A stretch of 18,791 nt of DNA from SVTX01 sp045585895 (GTDB lineage Bacteria; Bacillota; Clostridia; Oscillospirales; CAG-272): contig JAZMZI010000080.1 of NCBI GenBank assembly GCA_045585895.1, positions 1 to 18,791 of the forward strand, read 5' to 3'. A program made the translations under genes and the position numbers. Within the stretch, counting starts at the first letter, position 1. The number at the start of each line of letters is the position of its first letter. The notes under the pieces were generated by a model. It worked only from the letters and a program-made list of their open reading frames with translations. It ran no database searches and had not been told where the DNA came from. Below are positions 8,552 to 16,401 of the stretch, piece by piece.

Positions 8552-9754
8552 ATGAAAAGATCGCAAAAAAAGAAAATATTGATTTGTTCTTCTTTGCTGA
8601 TAGCTATATCCGTGTGTTTCAGCTCATGCTTGCCATTGAGCTTTATTTATTCTATTGACGAATACGAAAACGAGATAATTGAAAGCGAGACCGAGATAAA
8701 AAATATAATACCTGCTCCCGAGCTCGGCAAGGACAGAGAAACGATAACTCTTGATAAGAATGAGGGCAATAATTCTGAAAATGAGAACGTGACCAGCGCG
8801 GGTCAGCCCTACAATTCGATCAGTGAGGTTTTTTATTCCGTATCCGACAGTGTCGTTGAGATCACGACCGAGGTAGTCATAAACGGCACTTGGATGGGGC
8901 AGTACGTAAGCGAAGGCGCGGGAAGCGGCGTTATAATCGACGAAAGCGGACTTATCGTGACCAATTATCACGTTATTGAGTCGGCAACCAATATAACCGT
9001 CAGACTTACGGACGGAGAAGAGTTTGCAGCTGCGGTGGTCGGTTACGATGATGCTGCCGATCTTGCGGTATTGAAGATAGACGCCAGCGGACACGTTCTT
9101 ACCGTGGCGCCTCTCGGATGCAGTGCCGATCTTGTAGTGGGAGAGGATATTATCGTTATAGGTAATCCTTTGGGCTCCCTCGGAGGCACTCTTACCACGG
9201 GAATTATCAGCGCGACCGAAAGGACTATAACCGTCAACAACAGAGAAATGGTGCTTTTGCAGACCAATGCGGCGATCAATCCCGGAAATTCGGGCGGTGG
9301 TCTTTTCAATATGGCAGGAGAGCTTGTGGGCGTTGTTAACGCCAAAATGGCGGGCAGCGACGTTGAGGGACTTGGATTTGCAATCCCCGTCGATTACGCA
9401 CACGCAGTTATGGAGGATCTTATCAACTACGGATACGTCAGAGGTATTGCCGATCACGGCTTGATATTGCTTGACGTTACGAGTCAAAATCTTCCTGCGG
9501 CGTATGCAAAATACGGCATCACATCAATAGGCGTGGTCGTAATTGAATCAAAGCTTACGGATAAGCTAAAATACGGAGATACGGTGATCTCGGTAAACGG
9601 AGAAAAAATTTCGTCCTCCGTAAGATTGGATACGATCGTAAGATCATGTAAGGTGGGAGAGAGCATCACGGTGACCGTAAACCGCAACGGAGAGACGGTC
9701 AACGTAACCTACACTTTAGGCGAGCGAGGAGCAAATACGATTGATTTTGATTAA
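8552..9754 (+). CDS. HtrA/DegP-family serine protease with PDZ domain, probable lipoprotein
   Basis: 400 residues. HtrA proteases degrade or refold damaged proteins outside the membrane. A basic N-terminus and hydrophobic segment (residues 9-25) end in FSSC with Cys26 in a lipobox-like setting, so the protein may be lipid-anchored; Firmicute HtrAs more often keep an uncleaved membrane anchor. An acidic, charged linker (about 36-85) precedes the trypsin-like domain. The catalytic triad is visible: H140 (TNYHVIE), D170 (DLAVLKID) and S247 (NPGNSGGGLF). A single PDZ domain occupies about 310-395 (VVVIESKL, YGDTVISVNGEKI). It lies 52 nt upstream of a response regulator and histidine kinase on the same strand, which suggests a stress-sensing module. 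Start chosen from the GGAGG site and TATAAT upstream. Confidence 0.92.
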   Translation: MKRSQKKKILICSSLLIAISVCFSSCLPLSFIYSIDEYENEIIESETEIKNIIPAPELGKDRETITLDKNEGNNSENENVTSAGQPYNSISEVFYSVSDSVVEITTEVVINGTWMGQYVSEGAGSGVIIDESGLIVTNYHVIESATNITVRLTDGEEFAAAVVGYDDAADLAVLKIDASGHVLTVAPLGCSADLVVGEDIIVIGNPLGSLGGTLTTGIISATERTITVNNREMVLLQTNAAINPGNSGGGLFNMAGELVGVVNAKMAGSDVEGLGFAIPVDYAHAVMEDLINYGYVRGIADHGLILLDVTSQNLPAAYAKYGITSIGVVVIESKLTDKLKYGDTVISVNGEKISSSVRLDTIVRSCKVGESITVTVNRNGETVNVTYTLGERGANTIDFD

Positions 9755-9806
9755 TCTATCGCGTGTTGCTTATGGTTGCGAACGACAATGAAATGGAGAC
9801 GTAAGA

Positions 9807-10505
9807 ATGTATAAGATATTGGTAGTTGACGATGAAGCGAGGATCCGCTCTATCATAAAAAAGTATGCGGAATTTGAAGGACATTCGGTCACCGAGGCAG
9901 GAGACGGAATGGAAGCGATAAGGCTTTGCAGAAAAGAAAAGTTCGATATCGTTATAATGGACATAATGATGCCGGAGTTAGACGGCTTTTCGGCGTGCCG
10001 CGAGATACGGAAGGTTACCTCCACGCCTATTATAATGCTTTCGGCAAGAGGCGAGGAATATGACAAGATAAACGGCTTTGAGCTGGGAATAGACGATTAC
10101 GTAGTAAAGCCTTTCTCTCCCAAGGAGCTTATGCTGAGGATAGAGGCTATAATGAAGAGAGTTAACCGAGGCGCGGAAGAGGACGTGAAAAAAGCGCCAA
10201 ACGTGGTATTTGAGCTTGACGGAGGAGGATTGCGGGTCGACGTTACCGCAAGACTGGTTTACGTGCACGGAGAGAGAGTGGATATGTCTCCCAAGGAGTA
10301 CGATCTGTTTTTCTATATGCTTGAAAACCGCAACATAGCTCTCTCAAGAGAAAAACTTATAAGCGAGGTCTGGGGATACGATTTTTACGGAGATGCCAGA
10401 ACGCTTGATACCCACGTTAAACTGCTCCGAAAGAGCTTGGGAGAGTACAGCAGATATATCGTAACCTTGCGCGGAGTAGGCTATCGCTTTGAGGGTGAGG
10501 CGTAA
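9807..10505 (+). CDS. OmpR/PhoB-family response regulator
   Basis: 232 residues. The receiver domain (1-115) has acidic pocket D8/D9, phospho-acceptor D52 (IVIMDIMMPELDG), the conserved Ser in MLSARG and Lys in VVKPFSP. The C-terminal winged helix (about 135-230) carries SPKEYDLFFYMLENRN and DTHVKLLRKSL, with the hairpin TLRGVGYRF. All phosphorylation residues are present, so it should be a phosphorylation-controlled transcription factor. A GGAG site lies 8 nt upstream of the ATG. The kinase gene follows 23 nt after its stop and is its likely partner. Probable targets include the upstream protease gene, by analogy with CssRS-controlled htrA in Bacillus; that is inference. Confidence 0.93.
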   Translation: MYKILVVDDEARIRSIIKKYAEFEGHSVTEAGDGMEAIRLCRKEKFDIVIMDIMMPELDGFSACREIRKVTSTPIIMLSARGEEYDKINGFELGIDDYVVKPFSPKELMLRIEAIMKRVNRGAEEDVKKAPNVVFELDGGGLRVDVTARLVYVHGERVDMSPKEYDLFFYMLENRNIALSREKLISEVWGYDFYGDARTLDTHVKLLRKSLGEYSRYIVTLRGVGYRFEGEA

Positions 10506-10528
10506 TAAAGACCAAACGGAAGAATGAA

Positions 10529-12010
10529 ATGAAGAAGAAAATACAATATGGGGTAAACGTGAATACCAAAGGCCGCTACGTTTCGGGAATATCGTGGCGG
10601 TTGTTTGGCACGCTTATTTTGTTCATTACGCTTATTCTTGTTGTAATATGGTTTTTTCAGATAGTTCTTTTGAATCAGTTTTACGAAAGCTCCAAATTGA
10701 GTGAGCTTGAGGCAACGCAGAAAACCGTATCGGAATCTCTGTCAGACGAGAGAGGATTGGGAAAAATAGCTTATCTCAGATCCGTAGAGACCGATACCTG
10801 TATAAAAGTCTACAGTGTTAACGGTGCGGAGAGCCGACTTATTGCAGACAGTGACGTTAATATGGGATGCACGATCCATCACGTAAGCGGAGACGGCTTA
10901 AACAGATATTACAGAAGAGCAATAGAAAACGGCGGAACGTATACTCATACGAGACGAGACGGTAAATCAAAAGCGCTGAGTACCATAATGGTGTCTGTGA
11001 TCGATTCGGAGGACGGCAGAAGATTCGTTATTATGCAGGATGCCGAACTTAAGCCGCTTGACGCTACTGTCAAGACGCTCCAAAAACAGTTTGGTTGGAT
11101 CATGTGTATTCTCGTGATGGGCGCTATGGTTATGGCACTTGCTCTTTCAAGAATGGTTTGTCTGCCTTTGCAGAGGATGGGTCAATCGGCTAAAAAGCTT
11201 GCGGAAGGAGATTACGGAGCACATTTTTACGGCGGCGGATACCGAGAGGCGGAGGAATTGGCAGACGCGCTTAACTTTGCCGCAAGCGAGCTTCAGAAAA
11301 ACGACTCTCTCCAAAAGGAGCTGGTTGCGAATATTTCTCACGATCTGAGAACTCCTTTAACTATGATAAAGGGATATAGCGAAATGATGCGGGATATTCC
11401 CGACGAGAACACCCCCGAAAACGTACAGGTAATTATAGACGAGACCGAGAGACTTACCGAGCTTGTTAACGACGTGCTCGATCTTTCTAAAATAAGGTCG
11501 GGAACGAGAAAACCCGAAATCGAGATCTTCGAGCTTACCGAGACCGTGGCGGCGGTTCTTATGAGATATGAAAAGCTGACCGATCAGCAATACGTTATAA
11601 ACTTCAAGTCCGATCAAAGCGTTTGTGTGAAGGCGGACAGGACTATGATATTGCAGGTCATTTACAATCTCGTAAATAATGCGCTTAACTATACGGGCGA
11701 AGACAAGACCGTGACTATCGTGCAGACCGTGACCGGCGGAAAGGTAAGGATATCGGTCACCGATACGGGCAACGGAATAGACGAGGCCGATCTGCCGTAC
11801 ATTTGGGACAGATATTATAAGGTCGACAAGGTTCATAAGAGAGCCGTGGTCGGTACGGGACTTGGTCTTTCTATTGTAAAAGGTATTCTTGAATCTCACG
11901 GCGCGCTCTACGGTGTAGAAAGTGAGAAGGGAGTGGGCAGCACGTTTTACTTTGAGCTTGATGCTATTTACGACGCAGATTTTGAAGGTGGGAAAGATAC
12001 GAACGGATAA
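10529..12010 (+). CDS. Membrane sensor histidine kinase
   Basis: 493 residues. Topology: TM1 at about 25-48, an extracytoplasmic sensor domain of about 140 residues, TM2 at about 189-208, HAMP (about 209-260), HisKA with NISHDLRTPLTMIKGY (phospho-acceptor H271), and HATPase_c with the N box NLVNNALNY, G1 DTGNGI and G2 GTGLGLSIVKGI. Every catalytic box is intact. The sensor domain contains only two cysteines, C91 and C114, which could form a disulfide outside the cell. It pairs with the response regulator immediately upstream. The Shine-Dalgarno is ggaag at 10518-10522. The ligand cannot be told from sequence; misfolded envelope protein is a reasonable guess from the adjoining HtrA gene. Confidence 0.93.
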   Translation: MKKKIQYGVNVNTKGRYVSGISWRLFGTLILFITLILVVIWFFQIVLLNQFYESSKLSELEATQKTVSESLSDERGLGKIAYLRSVETDTCIKVYSVNGAESRLIADSDVNMGCTIHHVSGDGLNRYYRRAIENGGTYTHTRRDGKSKALSTIMVSVIDSEDGRRFVIMQDAELKPLDATVKTLQKQFGWIMCILVMGAMVMALALSRMVCLPLQRMGQSAKKLAEGDYGAHFYGGGYREAEELADALNFAASELQKNDSLQKELVANISHDLRTPLTMIKGYSEMMRDIPDENTPENVQVIIDETERLTELVNDVLDLSKIRSGTRKPEIEIFELTETVAAVLMRYEKLTDQQYVINFKSDQSVCVKADRTMILQVIYNLVNNALNYTGEDKTVTIVQTVTGGKVRISVTDTGNGIDEADLPYIWDRYYKVDKVHKRAVVGTGLGLSIVKGILESHGALYGVESEKGVGSTFYFELDAIYDADFEGGKDTNG

Positions 12011-12014
12011 AAAC

Positions 12015-12038
12015 TCAAATTTGTGAAAATTTGATTTT
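12015..12038 (+). terminator. Possible weak terminator after the histidine kinase gene
   Basis: A perfect 8-bp inverted repeat TCAAATTT (12015-12022) / AAATTTGA (12027-12034) with loop gtga is followed by TTTT (12035-12038), 5 nt past the kinase stop. The stem is AT-only apart from one pair, so termination would be weak. Confidence 0.35.
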
Positions 12039-12042
12039 ACGC

Positions 12043-12071
12043 TTGAAATTAAGTGCTGATTGTAGTAAAAT
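12043..12071 (+). promoter_or_regulatory. Promoter of the rRNA methyltransferase/glycosyltransferase/phosphatase operon
   Basis: TTGAAA (12043-12048), a 17-nt spacer and TAAAAT (12066-12071), about 43 nt before the chosen start codon at 12115. The promoter lies inside a longer reading frame that opens at 12031, which argues against that upstream start. Confidence 0.65.
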
Positions 12072-12114
12072 AATATGTGTTAAGAAATTTGTTCCGCGAA
12101 AGGAAATGACTTTA

Positions 12115-12960
12115 ATGCGTGACATTATCGGTAATACGTTTAAATGCCCCGTGTGCGGCGGAAGAATGTCGGTAAGCGACGGCGGTAAAAGCGCCGTGTG
12201 TGACGGAGCAAATCCAAAAAGCAGAAAGCATAGCTTTGATTTTTCTGCCGATGGGTATCTCAGCTTTGGGTTGACAGGCGGAGACTCCAAGGCGGCGGTG
12301 GCGGCTCGAAAAGCGTTTCTCCGAGAAACGGGAGCTTATGAAAAAGCCGCACTTGCGATAAAGGATGCTGTGGAGCGTTATTTACCACATTGCCGTCTTA
12401 TCGTTGACGCGGGATGCGGCGAAGGCTATTATACCTCCATGCTTTCGGAGGTTGCTGAGAACGCTTTGGGCTTTGATCTTTCGAAATTTGCTTGCTCTGC
12501 GGGCGCAAAACAGGCGAAGAAGGACGGTAAGGATAATCTTTTGTTTGCTACCGCAAGCGTTTTTGAGCTGCCGCTGACGGACGGTTGCGCCGACGCGGTA
12601 ACCAATATCTTTGCTCCCTGCGCCGAGGATGAATACGCCCGTATTCTGAAAAACGGCGGCTGCCTTTTCGTCGTAGGTGCGGGCAAAGAGCATCTTATGG
12701 GATTGAAAAAGGCGATCTACGATGACGTTTACGAAAACGGTCAGAGAAAAGATCTTCCCAAAAATTTAAAGCATATTGCCTGCGAGACGGTGTCTTATGA
12801 AATCGAGGTCGTGGGTAAAGATAATATTGCCGCGCTGTTTTCAATGACGCCTTATTATTGGCGCACGACCGAAGCCGACAAGGACAAGCTTATGCTATTG
12901 GAGTCGCTGACGACTACGGTGGAATTTGAAATAAATATTTACAGAAAAGAGAACGACTAA
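12115..12960 (+). CDS. RlmA-like 23S rRNA (guanine-N1)-methyltransferase
   Basis: 281 residues from the ATG at 12115; AAAGGA at 12099-12104 is 10 nt upstream. In-frame ATGs at 12031 and 12106 are rejected because the promoter and Shine-Dalgarno lie inside or abut them. An N-terminal zinc-binding module is visible as KCPVCGG, then C in AVCDG and H in RKHSFDF, as in RlmA(I)/(II). It is followed by the RlmA signature SFDFSADGYLSF, which aligns with GHSFDFAKEGY-type sequences. The SAM-binding motif I is VDAGCGEGYYTSML. RlmA enzymes methylate G745 or G748 (E. coli numbering) in helix 35 of 23S rRNA near the peptide exit tunnel; the II type gives macrolide resistance in producers. Which of the two positions it modifies cannot be decided here. 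First gene of a three-gene operon. Confidence 0.85.
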   Translation: MRDIIGNTFKCPVCGGRMSVSDGGKSAVCDGANPKSRKHSFDFSADGYLSFGLTGGDSKAAVAARKAFLRETGAYEKAALAIKDAVERYLPHCRLIVDAGCGEGYYTSMLSEVAENALGFDLSKFACSAGAKQAKKDGKDNLLFATASVFELPLTDGCADAVTNIFAPCAEDEYARILKNGGCLFVVGAGKEHLMGLKKAIYDDVYENGQRKDLPKNLKHIACETVSYEIEVVGKDNIAALFSMTPYYWRTTEADKDKLMLLESLTTTVEFEINIYRKEND

Positions 12961-13674
12961 ATGAAATTTTCACTTTGCATACCTATGTATAACGAAAGCT
13001 CTATCATAAAGGATACGGCTAAGACTCTGCACGACTATATGTCGGCGAATTTTGAGAATTATGAGATAATCTTTTCCAACGACGGTTCGAAGGATGGCTG
13101 TGACAAGATGGTTGAGGAAATGGATCTGCCTCACGTCCGTGTAGTTGGCTATGAGGTCAATCACGGCAAGGGATACGCCGTAAGAACGGCTATGCTTGCG
13201 GCAGAGGGCGATATCGTTATGTTTACAGACGCCGATCTTGCTTACGGATGTGACGTTATAAAGCGCGTTGCCGATACCTTTGCGGCGAATCCCGACGCAG
13301 ACATGGTAATCGGTTCGAGAAATCTTTCAAAGGACGGTTACGAGGGATATACCTTTATCCGTAAGCTTGCAAGTAAGATATATATAAAGGTGCTGGCGAT
13401 CGTCGGCGGATTTAAGCTTTCGGATTCGCAGTGCGGTTGCAAAGCCTTTACGGGAAAGGCGACCCGAGAGATATTTTCGCGTTGCGAGGTTGACCGATTT
13501 GCATTTGACTTTGAATGTATTCTCTGGGCAAACAGATTCGGAATGAAGATCGTTGAAATGCCCGTTAAGATCATCAATCACCGCGAAAGCTCGGTCAACG
13601 TACTTCGCGATTCCTTCAAAATGGTTCGCGATATTCTCAAGATGAAAAAACGCATTAAAAAGGCGAAAATATAA
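12961..13674 (+). CDS. Family 2 glycosyltransferase, dolichyl/polyprenyl-phosphate glucosyltransferase-like
   Basis: 237 residues. A GT-A fold of the GT2 family: CIPMYNESS (6-14), FSNDGSKDG (38-46), and the metal-binding D90-A-D92 in FTDADLAYG. DSQCGCKAF and FDFECILWANRFG are shared with ALG5/DPM-like enzymes that transfer a sugar from a nucleotide donor to a polyprenyl phosphate, as is the C-terminal HRESSVNVLRD. No transmembrane segment is present. A basic amphipathic tail (KMKKRIKKAKI) could bind the membrane. The ATG directly follows the stop of the methyltransferase gene (TAA-ATG), and its stop overlaps the next ATG, so translation is coupled. Probable role in cell-surface glycan or lipid glycosylation; donor and acceptor unknown. 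Confidence 0.87.
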   Translation: MKFSLCIPMYNESSIIKDTAKTLHDYMSANFENYEIIFSNDGSKDGCDKMVEEMDLPHVRVVGYEVNHGKGYAVRTAMLAAEGDIVMFTDADLAYGCDVIKRVADTFAANPDADMVIGSRNLSKDGYEGYTFIRKLASKIYIKVLAIVGGFKLSDSQCGCKAFTGKATREIFSRCEVDRFAFDFECILWANRFGMKIVEMPVKIINHRESSVNVLRDSFKMVRDILKMKKRIKKAKI

Positions 13675-14321
13675 TGAAAAAGTACGATTATTTGTTTTTT
13701 GATCTCGACGGAACGCTTACGGATCCCGGCGAGGGAATTACCAATTCGGTTTCATACGCGCTGAAAAAGTGGGGAATCGAGGTCGGGAATAAAGAAGAGC
13801 TTTATTCCTTCATAGGCCCTCCGCTTTCGGAATCCTTCAAGAAATATTGCGGATTTTCCGACTCTGATGCGCTTAAAAGCGTGGAGTATTATCGCGAATA
13901 CTTCCGCGACAGAGGTATTTTTGAAAATAAGGTCTACGACGGTATTCCAAAGCTCTTGGAAGATCTTAAAAAAGATGGAAAGACGATAATTCTCGCCACG
14001 AGTAAGCCCGAAAAGTTCGCAAAGCGGATTTTAGAGCATTTCGATCTTGCAAAGTATTTTGATTTCGTTGCGGGAGCGAGTATGGACGAGTCGAGAAACA
14101 AAAAAGGCGACGTTATCGGGTACGCTCTTGATATGGCGGGTATCACAGACCGCTCTCGCGCCTTGATGATAGGTGACAGAGAGCAGGACGTGACGGGCGC
14201 AAAGCAGAATTCTCTTGATTCTTTAGGCGTTCTTTACGGTTACGGTTCAAGCGAGGAGCTTGAGAGTGCGGGTGCTGATTTCATATCGGAAACAGTTGAA
14301 AGTATTATAAAATTCGTATGA
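13674..14321 (+). CDS. HAD-superfamily hydrolase, phosphoglycolate phosphatase-like
   Basis: 215 residues. Motif I DLDGTLTD with nucleophile D10 and acid D12; a C1-type cap (about 18-80); motif II T109 in LATSKP; a lysine for motif III around NKKGDVIGY; motif IV GDREQD with D168 and D172. This is the Gph/PpaX/5'-nucleotidase group of small-molecule phosphatases. The exact substrate cannot be assigned; phosphoglycolate, pyrophosphate or a nucleotide are all known for close subfamilies. Its ATG overlaps the glycosyltransferase stop in TAATG, so it is the coupled last gene of the operon. A terminator starts at its stop codon. Confidence 0.9.
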   Translation: MKKYDYLFFDLDGTLTDPGEGITNSVSYALKKWGIEVGNKEELYSFIGPPLSESFKKYCGFSDSDALKSVEYYREYFRDRGIFENKVYDGIPKLLEDLKKDGKTIILATSKPEKFAKRILEHFDLAKYFDFVAGASMDESRNKKGDVIGYALDMAGITDRSRALMIGDREQDVTGAKQNSLDSLGVLYGYGSSEELESAGADFISETVESIIKFV

Positions 14322-14355
14322 AAAAAACAGAGGCTTCAAAACCTCTGTTTTTTTT
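14321..14355. terminator. Bidirectional rho-independent terminator
   Basis: Stem cagagg (14328-14333) / cctctg (14342-14347) with an 8-nt loop, flanked by seven A residues on the left and eight T residues on the right. It works in both directions and separates the convergent HAD phosphatase gene (plus) and the isomerase-like gene (minus, stop 7 nt away). Confidence 0.92.
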
Positions 14356-14361
14356 GTGTAA

Positions 14362-15192
14362 TTATTTAAGATTCAAAAAATATTCTCTCATTTTTTCGGC
14401 TCTTGAAAGAAGCTCTGCGAGTATTGCATCCCTGTCCTCGTCCTTTGCCTCAAGAGATTGATGATGTGCCTCAAGGACGAACTCGTCCTTGTAATCAATA
14501 GCGTGAAGCACGCCAAGGAATTCCTTCCAATCGATGTTTCCGTCACCGGGGAGAAGGTGATCGTCGCGGTAGTGGCCGTTATTGTCCTGGATGTGCAGGG
14601 AAACAGGAGCAATCTCACATTTTAAAAGCTCTCTGCAGGAGATCGCGTGAGCGTTTGCGTGACCCGTATCGTAGCACCAACCGAAAAATGGGGAGTTGAT
14701 TTCTTTGACGAGAGCGGAGATCGCCGTTGCCTTGATGGAAGAACCCCAAAGCAGATTCTCCGAAAGTACGGTGACACCTCTTTCTGCCGCATATTCAATA
14801 ATGGGCTTCATAAGCTCTGCGTTTACCTTAACGAATTCCTCGTCGTCATAGATAAAGCTTCCGTCGGATTTTTTATAATAGGGATGAACTACACAATAGT
14901 TTGTGCCGAGAATTTTGCAAACGTCGAAGCAACGAAAAGTGCGAAAATCTCTTGAGGCGGCGTCGCCCCAGGCATGTGAGTGAGAGTAGACTACGCCCTT
15001 TTTCTCGCCGAGATTGCGAAGACCGTTTGCCCACTTTTCCCAGCTGTCAGAGCTGAAAGGGCAATTTGGATCGTCCGCACAGTAGTCCATAGCAAGATCA
15101 AGATGGGTAAATCCCACGTCGGCAAGACGTTCGAGTGCTTTTTCGCAGGGGTAGTCGTATGGAAATACGCTTGTTGTGGTAACAATATTCAT
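14362..15192 (-). CDS. Sugar-phosphate isomerase/epimerase-like TIM-barrel protein
   Basis: 276 residues of the xylose isomerase-like / AP endonuclease 2 TIM-barrel superfamily. Likely divalent-metal ligands are visible: E145 (VLSEN), D175 and H178 (YDTGHAN), H200 (SLHIQDN) and E241 (VLEAHH). H103 (VVHPYY) and a histidine cluster (YSHSHAW, about 69-75) also line the barrel. Family members interconvert sugars, inositols or hydroxypyruvate, so the substrate cannot be named. The start is preceded by no clear Shine-Dalgarno; a perfect 12-bp palindrome occupies that place. It lies 19 nt after the gene for the small basic protein and is the last gene of the uridine phosphorylase operon, which hints at handling of a pentose phosphate, though this is weak. 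Confidence 0.85.
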   Translation of the reverse strand: MNIVTTTSVFPYDYPCEKALERLADVGFTHLDLAMDYCADDPNCPFSSDSWEKWANGLRNLGEKKGVVYSHSHAWGDAASRDFRTFRCFDVCKILGTNYCVVHPYYKKSDGSFIYDDEEFVKVNAELMKPIIEYAAERGVTVLSENLLWGSSIKATAISALVKEINSPFFGWCYDTGHANAHAISCRELLKCEIAPVSLHIQDNNGHYRDDHLLPGDGNIDWKEFLGVLHAIDYKDEFVLEAHHQSLEAKDEDRDAILAELLSRAEKMREYFLNLK

Positions 15193-15204
15193 AGTTGATC
15201 AACT
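15193..15204. repeat. 12-bp perfect palindrome in place of a ribosome binding site
   Basis: agttgatcaact lies directly before the start codon of the isomerase-like gene (ATG at 15192 on the minus strand) in the 19-nt gap after the previous stop. It could be a protein-binding site or a small RNA hairpin affecting translation. No GGAGG-like site is seen in the gap. Confidence 0.5.
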
Positions 15205-15211
15205 CATGCTA

Positions 15212-15523
15212 TTAAACTTTGGGGTTTTTGTGCCGACCTAACTTAGGAGCGGCTTTTTGCCTTTTAACGCCCTTTAAAATAAGCGTGCCCGTCTTTTTGT
15301 CGACCTTGCCGAATTTTTTAAGCTTCTTTTTTTTCGTTTTCTCGTATTTTTTGATTACTTGGTTTATCTGTGCCAGCTTCACTGCGATAATTTCTGCAGT
15401 ATTCAAAGCATTATATATCGCGCCGCCGATATCGGGTCTTTTCTTTTCCTTCTTATAGGTCAGAATGGTACATTCGTAGTATTTGCCGCCCTTGTTTACT
15501 ATTACCTTGTCGCCTTTTTTCAT
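15212..15523 (-). CDS. Small, very basic protein of unknown function
   Basis: 103 residues with about one third Lys or Arg. The N-terminus (KKGDKVIVNKGGKYYECTIL) resembles a KOW/SH3-like small barrel. A middle helix (about 33-60) follows, then a lysine-rich stretch (EKTKKKKLKKFGK) and a basic C-terminus (KGVKRQKAAPKLGRHKNPKV). These features suggest binding to RNA, ribosome or DNA, but I do not recognise the family. It has a good ribosome binding site (gagaggt), and its ATG is separated by only one nucleotide from the uridine phosphorylase stop, so translation is coupled. That spacing supports it as a real gene despite its simple composition. Confidence 0.75.
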   Translation of the reverse strand: MKKGDKVIVNKGGKYYECTILTYKKEKKRPDIGGAIYNALNTAEIIAVKLAQINQVIKKYEKTKKKKLKKFGKVDKKTGTLILKGVKRQKAAPKLGRHKNPKV

Positions 15524-15524
15524 A

Positions 15525-16301
15525 TCAGACCTCTCTGTCAGCTAAAATAAGCATTTTCAAAGCTTCAATTCCTACCTTTATTGCGAGATCGGTGTCGTGA
15601 TTTTCGTCGGTGTCACAGTCAAGTCCGGCATCGGCTCTTTCCTGATTCCAAACTACCGAAAAGCAGGCTCCGCATCTTACTTTCAGGTAGCTTGCTACCG
15701 TAAAGAGCGCTCCCGATTCCATTTCGCTGGCAAGAACGCCGAGCCTTTTCCAAGCCTCCCATTTTTCAAGAAGATCGCAGGAGGTGGGCATCCGTTTTGG
15801 AGAATGCTGACCGTAAAACGAGTCCTTGGCCTGAACTATGCCCGTGTGATAAGACGCGTTAAGATCTTTAGCCGCGTTTCTGAGAGATATCATAACGTCG
15901 GGGTCGCTGACGGCAGGAAATTCGATAGGCGCGTATTCTCTTGAGGTGCCGTCCTGACGCACCGCACCGCTTGCTACTACCACGTCGCCCGCTTTGACCG
16001 AAACATCGATTCCGCCGCAGGTTCCAACTCTTATAAAAGTATGCGCGCCGCACGCAACCAATTCCTCCATGGCGATAGCCGCAGAGGGACCGCCTATGCC
16101 CGTGGAACAGACCGTAACGGTTTCACCGCAAAGCTTGCCGTTCCAGATGCAGTATTCCCGATTGGTGGATACGTGATACGGCTCATCAAAATAAGCCGCT
16201 ATCTTTTCGCATCTTGCGGGATCTCCGGGGATGATGCAATATTTACCGATCTCGCCCTCGGCTACGTTTATATGATACTGTTTTTCGTGTGAGGATAACA
16301 T
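15525..16301 (-). CDS. udp: Uridine phosphorylase
   Basis: 258 residues of the NP-1 nucleoside phosphorylase family. It cleaves uridine with phosphate to uracil and ribose 1-phosphate in pyrimidine salvage. Visible: phosphate-site GDPARCEKI (26-34) with R30, STGIGGPSAAIAMEEL (66-81), R91 in RVGTCGGID, the base-recognition segment SFYGQHSPKR (161-170), and the ribose-binding SEMESGALF (192-200) with E193/E195. These fit uridine phosphorylase better than purine phosphorylase. The start at 16301 has GGAGGT upstream and a strong promoter. It is first in an operon with the small basic protein and the isomerase-like protein, and is divergent from the murein-salvage operon. Confidence 0.9.
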   Translation of the reverse strand: MLSSHEKQYHINVAEGEIGKYCIIPGDPARCEKIAAYFDEPYHVSTNREYCIWNGKLCGETVTVCSTGIGGPSAAIAMEELVACGAHTFIRVGTCGGIDVSVKAGDVVVASGAVRQDGTSREYAPIEFPAVSDPDVMISLRNAAKDLNASYHTGIVQAKDSFYGQHSPKRMPTSCDLLEKWEAWKRLGVLASEMESGALFTVASYLKVRCGACFSVVWNQERADAGLDCDTDENHDTDLAIKVGIEALKMLILADREV

Positions 16302-16330
16302 AATATGACCTCCGAATTTTAGCTAATATC

Positions 16331-16359
16331 AGTATATCACATTATTAAGCCGATTTCAA
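16331..16359 (-). promoter_or_regulatory. Promoter of the uridine phosphorylase operon
   Basis: On the minus strand TTGAAA (16354-16359) and TATACT (16331-16336) are separated by exactly 17 nt, about 30 nt before the ATG. It is divergent from the promoter at 16451-16478. Confidence 0.75.
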
Positions 16360-16401
16360 TAGTTTTTTTCTCTTTTAGAATGCTTTAGTAAAATTCAAAT
16401 G

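Noticed and set aside
8624..9487. 287-codon open frame antisense to the HtrA-like gene
   Set aside because: It mirrors codon structure of the real gene, which has an intact catalytic triad; no recognisable protein features.
9807..12010. Naming the two-component system CssRS
   Set aside because: Only the neighbouring HtrA gene suggests it; the sensor domain gives no specific match that I can see.
12031..12114. Upstream extension of the RlmA-like gene
   Set aside because: It contains the promoter (12043-12071) and the Shine-Dalgarno of the downstream start; RlmA proteins begin just before the zinc module.
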